A DNA stretch of 13,703 nucleotides from an uncultured Clostridia bacterium (GTDB lineage Bacteria; Bacillota; Clostridia; Christensenellales; Borkfalkiaceae), in the NCBI GenBank assembly GCA_947177495.1, contig CAMWUS010000013.1, positions 1 to 13,703 of the forward strand. Reading direction: 5' to 3'. The notes under the pieces were generated by a model that was not told where the DNA came from, did no database searches, and saw nothing but the letters and a program-made list of their open reading frames with translations. Below, in pieces: positions 12,514 through 13,703 of this stretch (its first letter is position 1; every line of letters begins with the position of its first letter). The translations under genes and the position numbers were made by a program.

Positions 12514-13703
12514 AGCTTTTTCCGCATCTTTACCACGTAAAATCCCGCTCCGAACGCAGTGTCGGGCAAGAACTGTAACCCGTATTGCGTTTTCTCATAT
12601 ACAAGCGGGGAAGTAATGCGCTCCGCTTCAAAATCGAGGTGTTCCTTTAAAAACGCACCCACAACGCCGTCGTTCTCCTCTTGCATGATAGAACAGGTGG
12701 AATAGTACAACTTACCGCCCTTTTTCACGTACCGCGCGCAGTTATATAAAATGCTCTTCTGTAAAGCGGGGAGCGCCGCAAAATCTTCCTGCGTTTTGCG
12801 AAGCGGCAAATCGGGATTTTCCGCCACCGTGCCCAAGCCCGAACAGGGAACGTCGCACAGCACGCCGTCGAATCCCTCTTCCCATTTTTCCTCGAAGCAG
12901 GAAGAATCGCATTGAATTGCGGTAACGTTAGAAACACCCATACGCGCCGTATAGCTCTCGATCAGCGCCTTGCGGTGCTCGTAAAGCTCGCAGGCGACGA
13001 TCTCGCGGCACTTACTAGAAAGCAGTACCGATTTCCCGCCGGGGGCGGCGCAAGCGTCCAGAAAGCGTTCGCACGGCTCTACTATGTTGCAAATCGCCAC
13101 GCTTCCCACCGATTGAAAAGTGTAATCCCCCGCGAAAAACTCCTCGTCGCGGACAAAGTGTTCGAAGAGATACAAATGCTCGAACGGCGTATCCGTATGC
13201 GGGCGGGAAAGGTAATTTTCCTCTCCGCGCACGAACCGCACACCTATCCCGCCGCTCTTTGCAAGCACGATGCTCTCCGTTCGCTCGCCGTACTCGGTAC
13301 AAAGCTTTTCAAGCGCAAAGCGGGGAACATTACTGCGCATTTGTAGTCCGTCTATCCCCGCGGGGACGACTACTTTTTTCTCGTCGAATGCGCGTAAGAA
13401 GGCGTTCAGAAAGCCCGCCATGCCGCCCTTACCAAGCTTCTTGCACAAATCTACGGCGGTATCCGTTACCATGTAGCGCGGCTTTTTTAAAACAGTCAGC
13501 CAATACAGCGAAATTTTAAGCAATATCCGCACGCTCTGCTTGGGATTTTTGGGCGCAAAGGTGCGAATGCAGTGGGAAAAATACCCGTCGTTTTCCAACA
13601 CGCCGTACACCGTTTTTACGGTACGGGCGCGGTTTAACTCCTCTATCGGTTCCTCGGAAAGCGCAATTTTCAAATGCGCGCCCTCCGCGTACACCCTCTT
13701 TAA
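12510..13703 (-). CDS. rsmB: 16S rRNA m5C967 methyltransferase RsmB (5' end beyond the window)
   Basis: RsmB makes 5-methylcytosine at position 967 (E. coli numbering) of 16S rRNA. Numbered from the GTG at 13694, the chain has an N-terminal NusB-like RNA-binding region (about 1-130). The SAM-dependent methyltransferase domain follows, with DACAAPGGKS (213-222), DVPCSGLG (281-288, catalytic Cys284 region) and YYSTCSI (330-336, the second catalytic Cys334). The frame stays open through the last bases of the window (Leu-Lys-Arg before that GTG). RVYAEGAHLKIAL matches the interior of helix 1 in the family (V..GAY.NIAL), so the true start almost certainly lies upstream and the GTG is internal. This is the first visible gene of the leftward operon; the operon promoter is out of view. 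Confidence 0.93.
   Translation of the reverse strand, partial: LKRVYAEGAHLKIALSEEPIEELNRARTVKTVYGVLENDGYFSHCIRTFAPKNPKQSVRILLKISLYWLTVLKKPRYMVTDTAVDLCKKLGKGGMAGFLNAFLRAFDEKKVVVPAGIDGLQMRSNVPRFALEKLCTEYGERTESIVLAKSGGIGVRFVRGEENYLSRPHTDTPFEHLYLFEHFVRDEEFFAGDYTFQSVGSVAICNIVEPCERFLDACAAPGGKSVLLSSKCREIVACELYEHRKALIESYTARMGVSNVTAIQCDSSCFEEKWEEGFDGVLCDVPCSGLGTVAENPDLPLRKTQEDFAALPALQKSILYNCARYVKKGGKLYYSTCSIMQEENDGVVGAFLKEHLDFEAERITSPLVYEKTQYGLQFLPDTAFGAGFYVVKMRKKL

Overview
The window looks like chromosome of a spore-forming Bacillota (Clostridia-type) bacterium of intermediate GC. Three things point that way. Ribosome-binding sites are strong AGGAGG-like sequences and promoters are consensus sigma-A type. 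The gene order closely follows the rsmB-rlmN-...-rpe-thiN-spoVM-rpmB-yloU-yloV-...-recG neighbourhood of Bacillus subtilis, with the same relative polarities. A 22-codon gene overlooked at 10114-10182 looks like spoVM, which encodes the membrane-curvature-sensing sporulation peptide.

Layout. 1-132 (-) is the start of a truncated, probably membrane-anchored or exported protein carrying a 9-G tract. 133-749 has no protein gene; it holds that gene's probable promoter and long leader, two palindromic MITE-like repeats and the ssrA promoter. 750-1135 (+) is tmRNA with an unusually arginine-rich tag. 1203-1278 (+) is tRNA-Ala(GGC), followed by a bidirectional terminator. 1441-5593 (-) holds recG, fakA/yloV and the Asp23-family gene yloU. 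5594-5808 is a divergent promoter region with phased A-tracts. 5809-5997 (+) is rpmB, and 6100-9138 (+) is a large fused ABC transporter ATPase/permease. 9185-13703 (-) is a tightly packed operon read rsmB -> rlmN -> rpe -> thiN -> spoVM -> M19 dipeptidase, with 4-bp ATGA overlaps at three junctions.

How it fits together. The long minus-strand operon combines rRNA modification (RsmB, RlmN), pentose-phosphate and thiamine cofactor metabolism (Rpe, ThiN), sporulation (SpoVM) and peptide hydrolysis. ssrA and tRNA-Ala appear to form one transcription unit, and both products are alanine acceptors with a G3-U70 pair. Compared with B. subtilis, prpC-prkC-rsgA is missing between rlmN and rpe, and sdaAB-sdaAA is missing between fakA and recG. 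The dipeptidase and ABC transporter sit exactly between spoVM and rpmB.

No phage, IS transposase, CRISPR array or new defence system is visible. The most noteworthy items are the hidden spoVM-like gene, the Arg-rich tmRNA tag, the variable-hairpin repeats and the homopolymer in the truncated surface gene.
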